DNA of 64,000 nucleotides from CAYZGU01 sp964478165 (GTDB taxonomy: Bacteria; Poribacteria; WGA-4E; JAJDTR01), in NCBI GenBank assembly GCA_964478165.1, contig CAYZGU010000027.1, positions 1-64,000 on the forward strand, given 5' to 3'. The first letter of the stretch is position 1. Each line of letters opens with the position of its first letter. Below, piece by piece: positions 63,790-64,000 of the stretch. The position numbers and the translations under genes are program-made. The notes under the pieces were generated by a model. It was given only the letters and a program-made list of their open reading frames with translations. It was not told the origin of the DNA and made no database searches.

Positions 63790-64000
63790 CTATGCTTTTG
63801 ATACCGACTGAATACAAAAGTTTTCGAATCGCATCCAGTGTTCTTCATGCGGCGGGCCATGATAGCACTGTATGCTGACAAAATCGTCGGCGGGTGTGGG
63901 AAGTTTGCCCGTTGCCGCAGTTTGGAATTCAGTCTCGCCCTCCGGGCAATACTGGGCTTGCCACGAATCCACCGAAACTAAGAGACGCAATCGGACGCTC
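63790..64000 (-). CDS. 3' end of an unrecognised gene running off the window
   Basis: The minus-strand frame is open from the window edge to a TAG at 63790-63792. It reads like the end of a natural protein (VSVDSWQAQYCPEGE, PADDFVSIQCYHGPP, EEHWMRFENFCIQSV). The pattern, with alternating hydrophobic and aromatic residues, suggests a beta-sandwich such as a carbohydrate-binding or LamG-like domain. The start lies outside the window, so function cannot be given. Confidence 0.45.
   Translation of the reverse strand, partial: SVRLRLLVSVDSWQAQYCPEGETEFQTAATGKLPTPADDFVSIQCYHGPPHEEHWMRFENFCIQSVSKA

Noticed and set aside
1..64000. CRISPR array, rRNA operon, prophage or replication origin
   Set aside because: I saw no regularly spaced direct repeats, no rRNA-like sequence, no phage structural or integrase genes, and no dnaA or DnaA-box cluster.

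Overview
The window looks like a piece of a Gram-negative, diderm bacterial chromosome from an uncultured lineage of the Poribacteria/Latescibacterota type. It carries outer-membrane genes (a SprA-like translocon, a PorV-like barrel, an Omp85 protein), peptidoglycan enzymes (MurA, M23 peptidase, lytic transglycosylase) and an accessory set of PhyH dioxygenase, PIG-L-like, GNAT, HpaI-like aldolase, M24 and Ldh2-type genes that I associate with such genomes. The phylum is an inference; there is no rRNA here.

Region 1 (1-17.8 kb) is mainly cell envelope and housekeeping. It holds a damaged LysM/M23 peptidase gene overlapping a PorV-like barrel fused to a lytic transglycosylase, a PAP2-like membrane protein, and a zinc-ribbon protein. 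A long minus-strand run follows: trmJ-like, an AI-2E transporter carrying an Asp-box propeller, der, and a 6.3-kb SprA-like gene. A MacB-like permease diverges from this run.

Region 2 (18-31 kb) has murA and hisD, then a visibly AT-rich segment (20.94-22.59 kb) bounded by 29-bp inverted repeats. The segment carries a frameshifted gene remnant and an M24 peptidase, and looks foreign. After it come fdhD, a small membrane protein, a methyltransferase, an MFS transporter, a kinase/deoxyribosyltransferase-like fusion, rimK, a GT4 glycosyltransferase and a J-domain/TPR protein.

Region 3 (31-45.4 kb) has tRNA-Phe and tRNA-Thr behind a near-consensus promoter. A minus-strand block encodes TPR protein, DsbD, GlcE, GlcD, Mrp/ApbC and IscS, covering thiol redox, glycolate oxidation and Fe-S assembly. 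A BatA-like VWA protein and an Omp85 protein diverge from it.

Region 4 (46-57.6 kb) is a loose catabolic or secondary-metabolism cluster: PhyH, GNAT, HpaI-like aldolase, M24 peptidase, Ldh2, a propeller glycosidase-like protein, a PIG-L protein and a secreted glycoside-hydrolase-like protein. The genes have strong Shine-Dalgarno sites and mostly short gaps.

Region 5 (57.7-63.2 kb) is the most interesting. A consensus-like promoter is followed by a cobalamin riboswitch, an intrinsic terminator and three genes. These are a YncE-like propeller lipoprotein (BtuG-like), a protein whose C-terminus resembles an ECF S-component with a large extracytoplasmic N-terminal part, and a second propeller protein. 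The last two appear to share an N-terminal domain. This suggests a cobalamin capture and uptake system of unusual composition.
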